From Phymorhynchus buccinoides (taxonomy: Eukaryota > Mollusca > Gastropoda > Neogastropoda > Raphitomidae): DNA of 64,000 nt. The stretch is from positions 14,965,673 through 15,029,672 of the forward strand of contig CM065690.1 in assembly GCA_017654935.2 (NCBI GenBank), given 5' to 3'. Below are more notes on the stretch, generated by a model that had not been told where the DNA came from, made no database searches, and saw only the letters and a list, made by a program, of their open reading frames with translations. The letters are not shown here. How positions within the stretch are numbered: position 1 is the stretch's first letter.

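Noticed and set aside
1..64000. CRISPR array, operon, phage or bacterial system
   Set aside because: Repeats are microsatellites, minisatellites and MITEs; coding is spliced with GT/AG introns, so the window is eukaryotic.

Overview
The window looks like metazoan nuclear DNA from an assembled scaffold, most likely a lophotrochozoan and plausibly a mollusc. The reasons are small exons in long introns, dense microsatellites (TG/CA, CT/AG, trinucleotides), many MITEs, LINE and SINE fragments, and a 500-base run of N at 2942-3441. The species is inferred from style and is not proven. Nothing bacterial was seen: no operons, rRNA, CRISPR or phage.

One host gene can be supported. It lies on the minus strand and runs from beyond the right edge (partial exon at 63980-64000) down to a transmembrane exon at 4496-4589. 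I located 17 complete exons and one partial exon, all with GT/AG borders and compatible phases. In transcript order they encode: the tail of a Cys-rich module (63980), three 4-Cys modules (57307, 54946, 53205), another 4-Cys module (50568), an EGF-like module (48025), fibronectin type III (FN3) domains (44584; 43650; 41907+39232; 33029+29864; 26110+25294+23819; 22042+21427+19025) and a single transmembrane helix with a basic stop-transfer. The membrane-proximal domain has the 'TWKQAK ... YTVGEETC ... YCNGPLPEGKEL' layout of receptor-type protein tyrosine phosphatases, so I infer an RPTP-like receptor. The signal peptide (5'), one phase 2-to-1 exon between 19 kb and 4.6 kb, and the whole cytoplasmic part are not visible.

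Layout: 1-2.9 kb, simple sequence; 3.4-4.3 kb, SINE and a TTAA MITE; 4.5 kb, TM exon; 5-19 kb, a giant intron or introns with LINE fragments (6.7, 7.2-7.9, 10.7-11.2, 11.4-12.2 kb), a pogo-like element (9.3-9.8 kb) and a 1.5 kb polypyrimidine-to-polypurine array (12.4-13.9 kb); 19-48 kb, FN3 exons separated by nested MITEs, foldbacks, SINEs and minisatellites; 48.4-50 kb, an internally deleted piggyBac-like transposon; 51-57.5 kb, a 2.2 kb block present twice, each copy carrying one Cys-module exon; 57.5-64 kb, foldbacks, a BED-finger transposase scrap, a LINE 3' end and MITEs.

The points most worth a second look are the exon-bearing duplication that added a Cys module, an array of decaying partial-exon copies beside the 33 kb FN3 exon, a polybasic (furin-like) stretch in the membrane-proximal FN3, a TTG/TTC repeat ten bases from a splice donor, a near-perfect 680-bp foldback bounded by TTAA, and a palindromic element with telomere-like motifs.
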